This document shows positions 53,513-63,979 of a stretch of 64,000 bases of DNA, piece by piece (positions within the stretch are counted from its first letter, which is position 1; the number at the start of each line of letters is the position of its first letter). The position numbers were made by a program, and so were the translations under genes. The notes beneath the pieces are model-generated. The model did not search any database. It was not told the origin of the DNA and saw nothing but the letters and a program-made list of their open reading frames with translations. Origin of the DNA: UBA10649 sp963700255 (GTDB taxonomy: Bacteria; Actinomycetota; Actinomycetes; S36-B12); the NCBI GenBank assembly GCA_963700255.1, contig CAVOWW010000022.1:62001-126000 (forward strand), written 5' to 3'.

Positions 53513-53729
53513 CGCGTCCCGTTCGATGGCTTGTGCAGACGCTTCCCGAAGGGCTCATCGGAATGGCTGGGCCAGGCCGCCCGGTCTGACTCGGAGCACA
53601 TCCCCCCTGCGTCGCGCGTGCCTGCCGAACGGTGTATGCGGCCGTGCCGCAATCGATCGGTCGGGAGCCGATCGCTCCGCAACGCAGGAAGGGGGCAGGG
53701 ACAGAGGAGATGCACCGCGAGCGCGAACC

Positions 53730-54190
53730 GTGGGCGTGTCGCCGTCGCCGGATCTCGGCGGCGCGACGGCGCGACTCATCACGCTGGCCCGTCTCGCCAC
53801 GAGGCCGGGGCGCCGGAGATCGCCGAGCGAGGCGTCGGCGCTGGCCGACCGGCTGGCGGAGGGCCGCTTCTACGTGGCGTGCATCGGGCAGTTCAAGCGC
53901 GGCAAGTCGACGCTGCTCAACGCGCTCGTCGGCCAGCCGCTGCTCCCCTCGGGCATCATCCCGATCACCACCGCCGTGACCGTGCTGCGTTGGGGGTCCG
54001 CGCTGCGCGCGCGCGTCCGGCTGGACCGGGACTGGCATGAGATCGGGGTGGGCGACCTCGCCGCCTATGTGTCCGAGGAGCAGCAATCCCGCCAACCGCA
54101 AGGGCGTGTCGCTGGTCGAGGTCTTCGTACCGAGCCCGTTGTTGGCGCACGGGATGTGTCTGGTCGATACGCCAGGAGTTGGTTCGGTAC
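53730..54190 (+). pseudogene. Dynamin-type GTPase, N-terminal part, interrupted
   Basis: From about GTG 53730: ARLITLARLATRPG, then P-loop CIGQFKRGKSTLLNALVG, switch I PITTAVTVLRWG, and after a one-base shift near 54084 KGVSLVEVFVPSPLLAHGMC and G3 DTPGVGS. This is the GTPase domain start of bacterial dynamin-like or GTPase-domain membrane proteins. Right after GVGS the coding pattern ends and sequence leading into a serine recombinase begins. The remaining two thirds of the gene are not in the window. Confidence 0.75.
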
Positions 54191-54274
54191 GCCGCGACGC
54201 GAGGAGTTGGGCCCCGTGGCGAGATAAAGAAACCAAGGCCTGGTGAAACCCCAGAAGCCGCCCGCAGCCTGCGG

Positions 54275-55808
54275 GTGGCCATGTACACGCGGGTCTCCTC
54301 CGAAATGCAGCTCGAGGGCTACAGCCTGGAATCGCAACTGAAGATCTGCCGCGAGCACATGGCCAAGAAGGCCTGCAAGAGGTCCGCCGTCTACACCGAC
54401 GAGGGGGAGAGCGCACGCAAGGCTGACCGGCCGCAGTTCCAGGCGCTGGTACGCGACGGCAAGCTGCGCCGGTTTGACGCCGTGATGGTGATGAAGCTGG
54501 ATCGCTTCGCCCGCTCCCGCCGCGACACCGAGAACTACCTGCACGATCTGAACGAGTCGGGCCTGGAGATCGTCTCCGCGCTGGAGCCGCAGTTCGACTT
54601 CTCTTCGGCCGCCGGCAAAGCCTACCTCGGCATGATCTCAACCTTTAATCAGTATTACTCCGACGTGCTGGCCGAGAACGTGGCGGTCGGTAAGGCAACC
54701 CGCACCAAAGCGCACGGACTATGGAACGGCCAGGTGCCCTTTGGCTACCGGACGGTCTACCTCAAAGATGGCGGCGACGGCGTGCCCTATCCCGACCCGC
54801 AAGAGGCAAGAGGAGTGCAGCTCGCCTTCGAAAAGTACGCGACGGGCCTCTACTCCGACACTGATGTCGCCCAGCTGCTGAACGAGGCCGGCTATCGGCC
54901 TCGCGGCCGCGGCGCACGTGCGCCTGCCACTTTTCAGCAAGGATACGGTCAGAGAGACTTTGCAGAGCCGCTTCTATCTTGGCGAGGCTCGGTACCGTGA
55001 CCAGTGGTTCCCCGCGCAACAAGACGCCATCATTTCAGCCGACCTTTTCGAGCGCTGCGAGGAGGTACGCCGGCGGCGCGGGCAACACAGGGCCGGCACG
55101 ACCGCCCGGCAGGGCAGCCGCGACTACCCGCTGACCGGCATCGCCTGCTGCGCCCGTTGTGGCGGCCGGCTGCGCGGGGCCTATGTGAGCGGCAAGAGCT
55201 ACTATCGCGACATCGCCCACGAGCAAGGCCGGGCGTGCGATCAGCGCATGGTGCGCGCTGACCTGGCCGAGGCGGCATTGGGTGGCTTCCTGGGCCACCT
55301 GGTCTTGCCGGCCGACTGGCGCGCCCAGATCCTCGTGCTGGTGAAGGTGCGCGTGAAGGCGGCCGACAATATGGAGGCTGAACAGGGGCGCATCAACACC
55401 CTCCTGGAGCGCCTGAAAAGGCTCTTCTTGCTGGGCGACCTGGGTGAACGCGAGTACGTGGCCGAGCGCGACCGCCTGCGCAACCAGCTCGCCGCCCTTG
55501 TGCCGCCGGCCCTGCCCGACCTGGAACGCGCGGCCGTGCTGCTGCGCGACTTCAGCAAGCTGTGGGACGCCGCCACGCCGCCGGAGCACAAACAGATCCT
55601 GCAGACGTTGCTCGCCGCGGTCTATCTGGATGTAGATCACGGCCCCGTCGTGGCTGTTGAGCCGCGGGCGCAGTTTGCGGTTCTGTTCGCCATGATGCGA
55701 CCTGGTGTTGATTCAGGGATCGGCCCCGCAGGTGACATCACGATCCTGAGCCCTGGCGAGGCCTCACCGCAGGTGAGGTTCTGGTCGAAGCGCAAAGCGA
55801 CGCTGTGA
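54275..55808 (+). CDS. Large serine recombinase (integrase), one frameshift
   Basis: About 510 residues from GTG 54275 or ATG 54281. Catalytic domain: AMYTRVSSEMQLEGYSLESQ with the nucleophilic Ser in RVSS, and KLDRFARSRRDTENY with the active-site arginines. Recombinase domain follows (PFGYRTVYLKDGG). The frame shifts by one base near 54921 and continues PLFSKDTVRETLQSRFYLGE, then the zinc ribbon ACCARCGGRLRGAY and CDQRM, and a coiled coil around residues 400-460. These enzymes integrate elements at att sites usually next to their own gene, which fits its place 85 bases beyond the broken GTPase gene. Confidence 0.85.
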
Positions 55809-56052
55809 GCCAGGCCCAGGCCGGAGGCTGACCGCATTGTGCAGCGCAGCGCGCCAGGCGTGGGCGCAGTCGCCACCCGCCTCTCGCCCTGGGCTTAGCA
55901 GCCGGCGGGGAGAGGACGGGGGCGGAGGCCGCGCCCCCGATCTTGGCCCACGGGGCCGCTATCTGGCGCAATGCGCCGCGGTGTCGCGTCTACCTCGGCT
56001 CGCTGGTCCACACGGAAGCGCGACGGCGCATAACACACATGGAGAGACGATC

Positions 56053-57338
56053 ATGGAGGGAAACCCTACACTCGGACAGCAATTCACCGGCGCGCCCGGC
56101 ACGACTCCTCGGACGATATCGGCACACGCCGACGCCGAGTTCATCGCGGGCCTCTTGCAGGCCACACTCACCGCGCGCAAGGTGGCGAGCATCGTGGCGC
56201 TGGCCTGGGCCGGCCCGCAGATCAACGCTTACACGGTCTCACTGGGCCTGGGGGAGCAGCCGGAGCGGGTGGAGGCCCTCGCCGGCGCGTTGGCCCTGGC
56301 CGCCGGCGCGGAATCGTGCCGGGTGGCGCGCGCCGAGGGCAAGCTGCTCCTGGAGCTGCCCAAGCCGCTCAGCCGAGCGCCGGCCCCTGCCCGCGCATCG
56401 GCTGGAAGCCCTCAACCCGGCTACGCCGACTGCCGTGCCCCTGGGCGTCACCACCGGCGGTAAGGTGGTCTGGTTCGACCTGGCCGATGAGCGCTTCTGC
56501 CATGTCGTGATCGGTGGCACCACGGGCAGCGGCAAGTCGCTGCTGGCGCGCTGGCTGCTCTATCGCCTGCTGCGCCAGAACGAGCCGGCCGACCTGCGCT
56601 TGCTGCTGGTGGACCCGAAGCGCTTCGAGTTCGCCCAGTTCAGCCGGACGCCGCACCTCCTGCACCCCGTGACGAGCCAGCCGCTGGAGATCGCCCGCGT
56701 GCTGAGCTGGGTCGGCAGCGAGTTGGATCGACGCGCCGAGACCGGCCGTAAGCACCCGCGTATTGTCGTCTGCATCGAGGAGGTCGCCGACATCCTGAGC
56801 GCTAACCGCAGCGTCGGCGGACTGCTGGCGCGCATCGCCCAGATCGGCCGCGCCCTGGGCGTCCATGCCATCGTCACGACGCAGCAGCCGGGCAGCCGGT
56901 CGCTGGGCGACAGCCTGGTCAACTACCCCGCGCGCCTGTTGGGACGCGTCGCCTCCGCAACATTGACCTACGGCGCAGCCGGTCGGGAGAAGACCGGCGC
57001 GCATGCCCTCTTGGGCCGCGGCGATTTCTTGCTGCTGGCCGCCGGCGAGACGACACGCTTCCAGGCCCCGCTGGTGGATGGCCGGCAGTACGGCCAATTG
57101 CCGCGCGTGGACGGCAGTCGCCACCTTGGCGGAGGAACTGCCGCACCTGGTCGAGTTCGCCGACCTGGCCCGTGACGGGCGCGGGGGCCGCGGCCGACGG
57201 GAGCTGACCGCCGACGATTACGCCGCCATCACCGCGGCGCTGCGCGCCGGCGCGACCGCCGACGACCTGCGCGGAAGTTCGGCATCGGCTGGGAACGCGC
57301 CCGCCGCCTGTGTACGCAGCTTCGAGGAGGAGCGATGA
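56053..57338 (+). CDS. FtsK/SpoIIIE-like DNA translocase, several frameshifts
   Basis: Starts at ATG 56053. The N-terminal ~110 residues (ADAEFIAGLLQATLTARKVA then AYTVSLGLGEQPERVEALAG) resemble the alpha/beta domain before the FtsK motor. After one-base shifts near 56390, 57113 and 57275 the protein continues. The motor has Walker A GGTTGSGKSLLARW, VDPKRFEFAQF, Walker B-like IVVCIEEVADIL and VTTQQPGSRS. The end EELPHLVEFADLARDG and KFGIGWERARRL (in the third frame) resembles the FtsK gamma winged helix. It would move element DNA, for example in conjugative transfer. The stop overlaps the next start. Confidence 0.8.
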
Positions 57339-57757
57339 ACGACGCGGCAAGGGGGTTTCTCATCGCCCTGGGCCTGGCGCTGGTGGTGGCGCTCGGCCTG
57401 GCAGTCTGGCTGCTGGGCGGCGACCGGCTGATGACGCTGGCGCTGATCCTGATCGTCGCGCTCGGCCTGGCCCTGGTGCTCGCCGCCGCGGCCCTGCCGA
57501 TCCGCGCCTGGAAGCGCCGCGATCCGACCGGCGAAACGCATCATTACCACGACGGGACGCGGACGGTCGTCAAGGAGACACGCTGTGCTGGATGGCCGCG
57601 TGGCCGAGGCGCCAGGTTCTACTCGCTGCCGCCCCAGCCAACTGGCGCGTTCTTCCCCGAGCTGATGCGGGCGGCCTACCGGGCCGGGATGTTGAACGCC
57701 CCCGCTGCGGAAGTAAACACGGAGCGGGCTGATACCAAGCGCGCTGCCGTCCGATAG
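57335..57757 (+). CDS. Small two-helix membrane protein of the mobile element
   Basis: 140 residues from ATG 57335, overlapping the translocase stop (ATGA). Two membrane helices (FLIALGLALVVALGLAVWLL and LALILIVALGLALVLAAAAL) precede a cytoplasmic tail with THHYHDGTRTVVKET. A local shift near 57590 is likely, because FYSLPPQPTGAFFPELMRAA resumes family-like character after a disordered patch. Function unknown; translational coupling suggests it works with the translocase at the membrane. Confidence 0.6.
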   Translation: MNDAARGFLIALGLALVVALGLAVWLLGGDRLMTLALILIVALGLALVLAAAALPIRAWKRRDPTGETHHYHDGTRTVVKETRCAGWPRGRGARFYSLPPQPTGAFFPELMRAAYRAGMLNAPAAEVNTERADTKRAAVR

Positions 57758-57886
57758 CTGGGATGGCGACATAACTGCCTGACTCCCACAAAGAGCGGCC
57801 ATGCGCAGACCGGGCGCAGTATGTGGTTTCTGTGGGGGGCAGTGCTCCGGCCTGCAAGCCCAGAAAAGCACAATGGGTGCAGGCGC

Positions 57887-57978
57887 ATTGGGGCAGGAAA
57901 CCGGACGCCGCCCTATTGGGGCAGAAAGCCGAGCCGGATACAAATCGGGCAAATCGTGGCCGTTTCCCTAATCGGGCA
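57887..57978. repeat. Iteron-like array, four AT(T/C)GGG(G)CA units at 27-29-base spacing
   Basis: ATTGGGGCA at 57887 and 57915, ATCGGGCA at 57944 and 57971. The spacing of 28, 29 and 27 bases puts the sites on nearly the same helical face every two to three turns. The array ends 49 bases before the winged-helix gene, so it may be an operator or replication iterons bound by that protein. Confidence 0.6.
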
Positions 57979-58026
57979 AGATCCCCAAGCGCTTGTGGCG
58001 CGATGGGGAGTGTCGGAGGTTCAAAC

Positions 58027-58906
58027 ATGACTCATGATCTCATCACCGAACTGGCGCAGCGGTTGGCCTGGCTGCCGACGGACGGTTCCGATCCGACCGG
58101 CGTGCCCGCGCCCCTGGCGGCCGTGCTGACGCCGGTCAAACGCTACCGCCACACCGCGCCCAGCCATGCGCCGATCAACCGGCTGGAGTACGAGTTCCTG
58201 GCCGCGTTGGCCCTGAGCGGCTGGTCCATGCGCGTGGCGCTGGCCGAGGCCGTCAACCACGGCAAAGACCTGGACCGCCGCTCCGGGTCGTTCAAGCTGG
58301 CGTGGCGACAACTGGAACAGGCTGGCCTGTGGCAATCCACCCTGGTGCGCGCCGGCCAGCGACGGCTGGCGCTGGTGCGCCTGACCGAGACGGGGAAGGC
58401 GCTGCTGGCGCAGGTCGGCGTGACCGCGGTGGCTTCGGAGTGGGAGCAGATCGAGGCGCGGCATCGAGGCGGCGGCGCGGGCCAGATCCGGCACACCGGC
58501 GGCGATCTCCGCGTTCCTCTACCACGCCCGGCGCAACGGCTACACCACTGAGCCTTGCCCGATCATCGAGGGGGCCGGGAACGCCGAGCCGGACGCGGGG
58601 ATCGAGAACGACGAGGAGCAACTCTACGTCGAGGTGCAAGGCCGTGGGGGCGAGACCTGGCGTCGCGCTGACAAGTGGCGCAACCAGTACCGCCTGCAAG
58701 GCCTGGTCGCCATCTGCGCCGATACGCCGATCCTGGCCGAACGCCTGGCCCGCGAGGCCCAGATCGCCGGCGTCCCCATCGGCTACCTGACCAACCTCAC
58801 CGACCTGGCCGATGGCTTCGTCAAGGGCCTGTGGACGCACCGCTGGCGCAGCAAAGTCGGAGGTGTGGCGCTGGGCAGCAGCACAGTCCGCTGGAGGCGG
58901 CGATGA
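58027..58906 (+). CDS. Winged-helix protein with nuclease-like C-terminus (replication-relaxation-like), one frameshift
   Basis: Starts at ATG 58027. The N-terminal ~140 residues form a winged-helix region: NRLEYEFLAALALSGWSMRV, SFKLAWRQLEQAGLWQSTLV and RRLALVRLTETGKALLAQVG. One base shift near 58478 leads to AAISAFLYHARRNGYT, then NAEPDAGIENDEEQLYVEVQ, where EPD...YVEVQ resembles a PD-(D/E)xK metal site, and GYLTNLTDLADG. Elements of actinobacteria and Chloroflexota carry similar 'replication-relaxation' proteins. The iteron-like array just upstream supports a replication or partition role. Not proven. Confidence 0.6.
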
Positions 58907-58988
58907 TCCGTGAGCGGTCAGAGGCCGCGCTGCAGATCATTCACGATCAATCGTATCAACGGTGTCAATCGAGTCAACGGATCAACCG

Positions 58989-59269
58989 TCACGACACGAA
59001 CTCAAGCATCAGCTCACGACCGTCTTCGAGCACGATGCGGTTGTCGTCAACAGCCAGTGGACTGCCGGGCGGCACGGTTACGGTAGGCGCGGAGCGCCGA
59101 GCTGCACCTTCACGACCAATGGCTTGGCCTCGTGCGCCAGGCTGGCCCACACGCCGAAGAAGACGTCGGCCGGCAGGTCGCCGTGCCACGTTTGACCCCA
59201 GTCCAGGTGCGCAGCCAGCGCCCGCTCCCATTCCTGATCCGAAATCGCATCAATCATCTTGCCGGTCAT
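58989..59269 (-). CDS. Unknown small protein, second gene of a two-gene cassette, one frameshift
   Basis: Starts at ATG 59269 after GGGGGTG. Visible: MIDAISDQEWERALAAHLDW, GDLPADVFFGVWASLAHEAK and PLVVKVQLGAP, then in another frame (shift near 59088) VTVPPGSPLAVDDNRIVLED and GRELMLEFVS. It totals about 93 residues and is acidic with a Trp-rich start. I do not recognise a family. It follows the 59298-60103 gene by 28 bases on the same strand. Confidence 0.55.
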
Positions 59270-59297
59270 AATCACCCCCATAGCATCGCTCACCACG

Positions 59298-60103
59298 TCA
59301 CTTCGCCTGTCGCCTGCGCACCAGACGCTTCCAGAGTTCATAATCCGTAACGATGACTTCCGCATCGCCGATCCGGATGCGGGCTGCGGCTGGCAGCACT
59401 TCCGCCAGCGCCTCAACGGTCGTCAGGATCGTGTCGCCATCTATCGTGTTCCACATCGGTTGGCGCATCATCACGACCAGTGTCCGTTCATTGCCGGCCT
59501 GGGTCAGCCGCACGATGTAGAAAGAAAGCGGAAGGCGCCGACCGGGCGGTCTGCAAGAAAGCCAGGCTGCGCTTGATATCGCCCCGGAACCCTAACACTT
59601 CAAGATCGTGCCCCGAAAGCCGCTCCCGCGGTTGACAAGGTGTGCGCCGAAAATTCAACGCCGCTCTGCTCCAGGTCACGCCGCACTTCGATCTCGAACA
59701 TGTAGCCGTAGGCGAAAGCATACCACCAATAGAGGCAGTAAGCAACCAGCAAACGCGCGGCAGGCTGCTCGCGCCGGCAACAAACCGGCTTCGCGCAAGA
59801 TGCCCGGAATGCGACCAGCGACCTCGGCCCAGCCTGCGACACCTGCTTGCGTCACATCCTCTGCGTCCAGCAGCGACCGGATGAAGCGGTCAGCATACGG
59901 CTCCTCGACATGGCGGTAGTAGATCGCCGAGAACGGCAACACCCCCTCCGTAGTGAAGACCGCAGCTTCCTTGAGCAGATCGAAGGCGCGAAGGCGACCC
60001 GCCATTCCCGCTGGTTGAATCGGTGGCCACGGACCACCCATTCCAATGCGATCTGACGATGAATATCTTGAAACTCGGCTGGCAACAAAATCCGAAAGGT
60101 CAT
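59298..60103 (-). CDS. Unknown protein, first gene of a two-gene cassette, several frameshifts
   Basis: Starts at ATG 60103 after GAGAGGAG with FQDIHRQIALEWVVRGHRFN. After shifts near 60005, 59815, 59655 and 59525 the protein continues as AFDLLKEAAVFTTEGVLPFS, YYRHVEEPYADRFIRSLLDA, LVAYCLYWWYAFAYGYMFEI, SGHDLEVLGFRGDIKRSLAF and MRQPMWNTIDGDTILTTVEA. About 265 residues, aromatic-rich in the middle, with no membrane signal or known catalytic motif. The reconstruction is by eye. It diverges from the UPF0175 gene. Function unknown. Confidence 0.5.
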
Positions 60104-60379
60104 CAGCTCCTCTCACACAGGTTCGCTCTATACCTATCCTACCAGAAGTCACCCGCTCTGACAAACGTTCCGGCGTGCGGAGTGGGCTATCGGCCCCACG
60201 GTGATTTACATTCTCAGACGCCAAGAAGCGTGAGGCATTTTCAGCCGCCATAAACTGCAACCCGATGATGGCTCCGGGCCAAGCAGACCGGATTGCCGAG
60301 ATCGGGCACCTGATGTAGAATGTGCTCGAACGCAGCGAGAAAATAGCGGATGAAAGACGCAGATGGTGAGGTGGATGTC

Positions 60380-60655
60380 ATGAAGCAAGTCGTGCTGGAA
60401 CTGCCGGATGATCTGGCCCGTCAGGTCGGGTCGTATCAGGGCCGCTTACAGGAACTGGTGCTCTTGGGCCTATCGCAACTCAAGGCGCAAGAAGCACTGA
60501 CGCTCTATACCCGCGGGATCGTTTCCTTCGCACGCGCGGCCGAGATCGCCGGTCTCTCTCGCCCCGAGATGATCCGCCAGGCGCGCGCCTTTGGCATCCG
60601 GCCGCGTTGGTCGGAGCAGATGGTGGAAGCGGAGGTGACGGCCAGCCGCGAGTGA
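60380..60655 (+). CDS. UPF0175 family protein (antitoxin-like)
   Basis: 91 residues from ATG 60380 (GAGGTGG upstream; ATG 60350 is possible). The family pattern is clear: KQVVLELPDDLARQV, LQELVLLGLSQLKAQEALTL, YTRGIVSFARAAEIAGLSRP and EMIRQARAFGI. UPF0175 proteins combine a short strand-helix with a helix-turn-helix and often pair with PIN-like or DUF3368 toxins. No toxin gene follows: the next 290 bases have no credible frame. It is either an orphan or a regulator of the neighbouring genes. Confidence 0.8.
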   Translation: MKQVVLELPDDLARQVGSYQGRLQELVLLGLSQLKAQEALTLYTRGIVSFARAAEIAGLSRPEMIRQARAFGIRPRWSEQMVEAEVTASRE

Positions 60656-60818
60656 TCTGGACCGGCCTCCTCGCGCAAGTCCTCAGTCGCTCCCCGCACC
60701 ACTTCCACGAACAACATCACCTTTCTCCTCACCCGGCCCATTAAGCCATTTTGTGGTAACCCACGTTCTAACACTCTTGCACTCGCCCGAATCCGCTGTC
60801 CCGTGTTTGTGCGCGAGG

Positions 60819-60847
60819 TTGCTTACTTGGTTTCACTGTGGTATAAA
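60819..60847 (+). promoter_or_regulatory. Sigma-70-type promoter of the DUF1156 methyltransferase gene
   Basis: TTGCTT (60819-60824) and TATAAA (60842-60847) are 17 bases apart in a locally A/T-rich block, about 105 bases before ATG 60953. It is the best promoter match in the right part of the window. Confidence 0.55.
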
Positions 60848-60952
60848 GTACATCCAAGATCGCAAACCCCAAGATTCGCACGCAAAGTTTCGCGCGTCGC
60901 GTGGCAGCCCTCGCACGCGGCGCGCTCATCAAAGTTGATAAAAGCAGGTTCC

Positions 60953-63902
60953 ATGACGGCCACCGACCAACGCCTGATCGAAGACTACATCCCCATCGAG
61001 GCCATCTCGGCGGAGGCGCGGCGCGAGAAATCGATCCGCAAGGGCCACATCGCCACGCTGCACCTCTGGTGGGCCAGGCGGCCGCTGGTAGCCGCTCGCG
61101 CCGCGGTCTACGGCGCGCTGGCGCCCGCGCCGGCCGACAAGCAGCAGGCCAAGACGCCGCCGAGTTCGTCACCGACCTCTGCAAGTACCCCGGATCCCCG
61201 TCCGTCATCGCTGAGGCCCGGCGCCACCTCCTGGAAGCCCACGCCGAACGCCTGACCGCCGAACGCGTCGGGGCTGGGCTCGCGCCTGCCCAAGCCACCG
61301 TCACCGCGGAAGACATCGAGGCCGGCCGCGCGCCGCGGCCGCGCGTGCTGGACATGTTCGCCGGCGGCGGCGCGATCCCGCTGGAGGCGTTGCGGCTGGG
61401 CTGCGAAGCATACGCGCTCGACCTGAACCCGGTGGCCCATCTGATCCAGCTCTGCACCCTCGTCTACCCACAGCAATACGGCGCCGCCGACCCGGCCGCC
61501 CACGGCTGCGCCGCGGATGGCACATGGGCTGGCCTGGCCGCGGAGGTTGAGCACTGGGGCAAGTGGGTGTTGCAGCAGGTCAAGGCCGAGATCGGCGACC
61601 TGTACCCGCCGATCCCCGATCCGGCCGCTGCGCCTGCCGGTGAAGGCGCGGGCCAACTCGGCATGGACTGGGCCGCGCCGCGCCCGCCGGGAACACGGCA
61701 GGGGATGCTGACGCCGTTGCCTATCTGTGGACGCGCACCGTGCGCTGCAAGAACCCGGCGTGCGGCGGGATCGTGCCGCTGGCGCGGCAGACATGGCTGG
61801 CCCAGAAGCCAGGCCGATATGCGGCCTTGCGTCCTGATGCCGACACGAACCGAGAGAAGCCGCCCGGTGAGAAAACCGTGCGCTTTCAGGTTGTTGAAGC
61901 AGCGGAACTGAAGGATCTGGGCTTTGATCCAGAAGCCGGCAGCCAGGCCGGCAATGTTGCATGTCCGTTCTGTGGGACGGTGGCTGATTCCGTTTACGTG
62001 CGCACTGAAGGTCAGACAGGCCGACTCGGTGTTCAACCGCTGGTAGCTATATGCATACGGCCCGGGCAACAGGGCAAGATCTACATGTCGGCGAGTTGGC
62101 TGCCGGCTTCTTTCTGGCCAGACAATGATGCAATTCAGACACGCATTCGCGCTCTGGAAGCTGCTACTCTGGAGGACCACGGCCGGCCCATTGACCGTGC
62201 CTGACGAACCCATCGAGGCTAATCCCCGATCCATGGATGTGCAAGTCTACGGCTTCCAGAAATGGTCGGATTTATTCACGCCGCGTCAAATGCTTGCCAT
62301 TCTCACCTGTGCTCACGCCGTGCGCCGAGCGTATGCAGCAAATGGTGCAGCAAGGATACACCAGAGCCTCACGCCCGGGCCGTGACAAGCTATCTGGCAC
62401 TGGCGATCGATCGTCGTGGCCGATTGGAACAGTTCTTTGTGCACCTGGGCACCGGAGAAAACGGGCGGAGCCAAAATCCGAAACACCTTCGCTCGCCAGG
62501 CACTCCCGATGGTTTGGGACTTCTCCGAATCTGCAATCTTCGGTGACGCCACCGGCAGCTTGGCCCTATGCTTCGATTGGGTGGTCAAGGGGCTGCGCGA
62601 GGCTTGGTCGCATAGCCTGCCGGCAGATGTCAGACGAGGTTCCGCTACCGAACTCCCCTTTGGCGCCGACGAGTTCGACGCAGTCATCACTGACCCGCCT
62701 TACTACGACAATGTGTCTTATGCCGATTTGTCCGACTTTTTCTATGTGTGGCTCAAACGAACTGTTGGGCATCTTTACCCAGAACACTTCTCCGCAGTGC
62801 TCACCCCGAAAAAGAAGGAAGCTATCGCCGCGTTCTACCGCCATGATGGCAAGACGAGAAGCAGCCCAACGATTCTATGAGGATATGATGGGGCAAGCAT
62901 TCGCAGAGGCTGGACGCGTGCTGAAGCCGGGTGGCGCCAATGATCATCGTTTATGCCCACAAGACCACTCAGGGCTGGGCAACACTGATGGATGCCTTGA
63001 GAGTCGCGCGATTCACGGTGACGGAGGCCTGGCCTCTGGACACTGAGATGGGCGTCCGGATTCGAGCCATGGAGAATGCCTCTCTCGCCTCCTCGATCTT
63101 CCTCGTTGCCCGCCGACGCGAATCCAACGAAACTGGCTCCTACGAGCGCGACGTCCGCCCCGACTCGGAGCGCATCGTCCGCGAGCGCGTCGACCGGCTG
63201 TGGGCGCAGGGCGTCACCGGCGCGGACCTGGTGATCGCGTGCGTCGGCGCGGGGCTGGCCGCGTTCACCCGCTTCGCCGCGGTCGAGTACGCCAACGGCG
63301 CGCCCGTGCCCGCGGACACCTTCCTGGCCGAGGTCGAAGGCGCGGTGCTGGAGACACTGCTGGAGCGGCTCTTCGGCATCAGCCGCGCCGGGTTCAGCCG
63401 GGTGGATCCGGCCACGCGTTTCTACGTGCTGTGGCGCTACGCCTACCGGCTGGCCGCCATCGACGCGGGCGAGGCCATCGTCTTCGCCTATCCGCAGCAC
63501 GTCGAGCTCGACGGCGCCAACGGCCTGGCAGGCGGCGCGAACCCGCTGGTCGAAAAGAGCGGCAGCAAGTACCGCCTGCGCGACTTCACCGAACGAGGCG
63601 ATGACGAAAAGCTCGGCCTGCCCAAAGACGGTCGTTCCGCCACGCTGGTGGACGTCCTCCACCGCGTGCTTTGGCTGGTGGAGCACCGGCCCGCACTCAT
63701 CCCCGCGTACCTGGACGAAGCCCGGCCCGATATCGAACACCTGCGCGTCGTCGCCCAGACGCTGGCTGGCCAGACGCTGGCCGGCGCCGCCGATGGCGGT
63801 CGTGGCCTGGTCGCCGCGCGTGGCGCGGAAGCGGCTGCGCTGCGAAAGTTGACGACGAATTGGCGGAGTCTGGTCGAGACGGAACGAAGAGGGATAGCGT
63901 GA
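60953..63902 (+). CDS. DUF1156 domain DNA methyltransferase (defence-associated), many frameshifts
   Basis: Starts at ATG 60953 with RLIEDYIPIEAISAEARREK, SIRKGHIATLHLWWARRP, the DUF1156 signature. SAM-binding motif I is LDMFAGGGAIPLEALRLG near residue 130; a cysteine pair (RCKNPACGG and ACPFCGT) follows; VYGFQKWSDLFTPRQML, then the catalytic DPPYYDNVSYADLSDFFYVW. The tail SETGSYER-like region to KLTTNWRSLVETERRG ends at 63902. At least seven single-base shifts (about 61157, 61695, 62200, 62340-62420, 62855, 62933) break it. Total ~980 residues is normal for the family. Relatives sit beside a DUF499 ATPase in phage-defence loci; that partner would lie beyond the right edge. Confidence 0.82.
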
Positions 63903-63910
63903 GATGGGTC

Positions 63911-63979
63911 GTCCACGAATACGGCACGAATGAACGAATCCCGGCAGTGCGCATTCGAGTATTCGTACAATTCGTGGAC
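63911..63979. repeat. Nested inverted repeats after the DUF1156 gene
   Basis: GTCCACGAAT (63911-63920) pairs with ATTCGTGGAC (63970-63979), and ACGAATAC (63915-63922) with GTATTCGT (63959-63966). The repeated CGAAT motif gives alternative pairings. It starts eight bases after the stop codon, so it may be a terminator or a dispersed repeat. Confidence 0.55.

Noticed and set aside
60656..60952. Toxin gene partner for the UPF0175 protein
   Set aside because: No frame with a start, ribosome site and PIN-like or DUF3368-like motifs is present.
60953..63902. Complete BREX or DISARM system
   Set aside because: Only a DUF1156-type methyltransferase is present; no PglZ, BrxC, DrmA or DrmB homologue is in the window.
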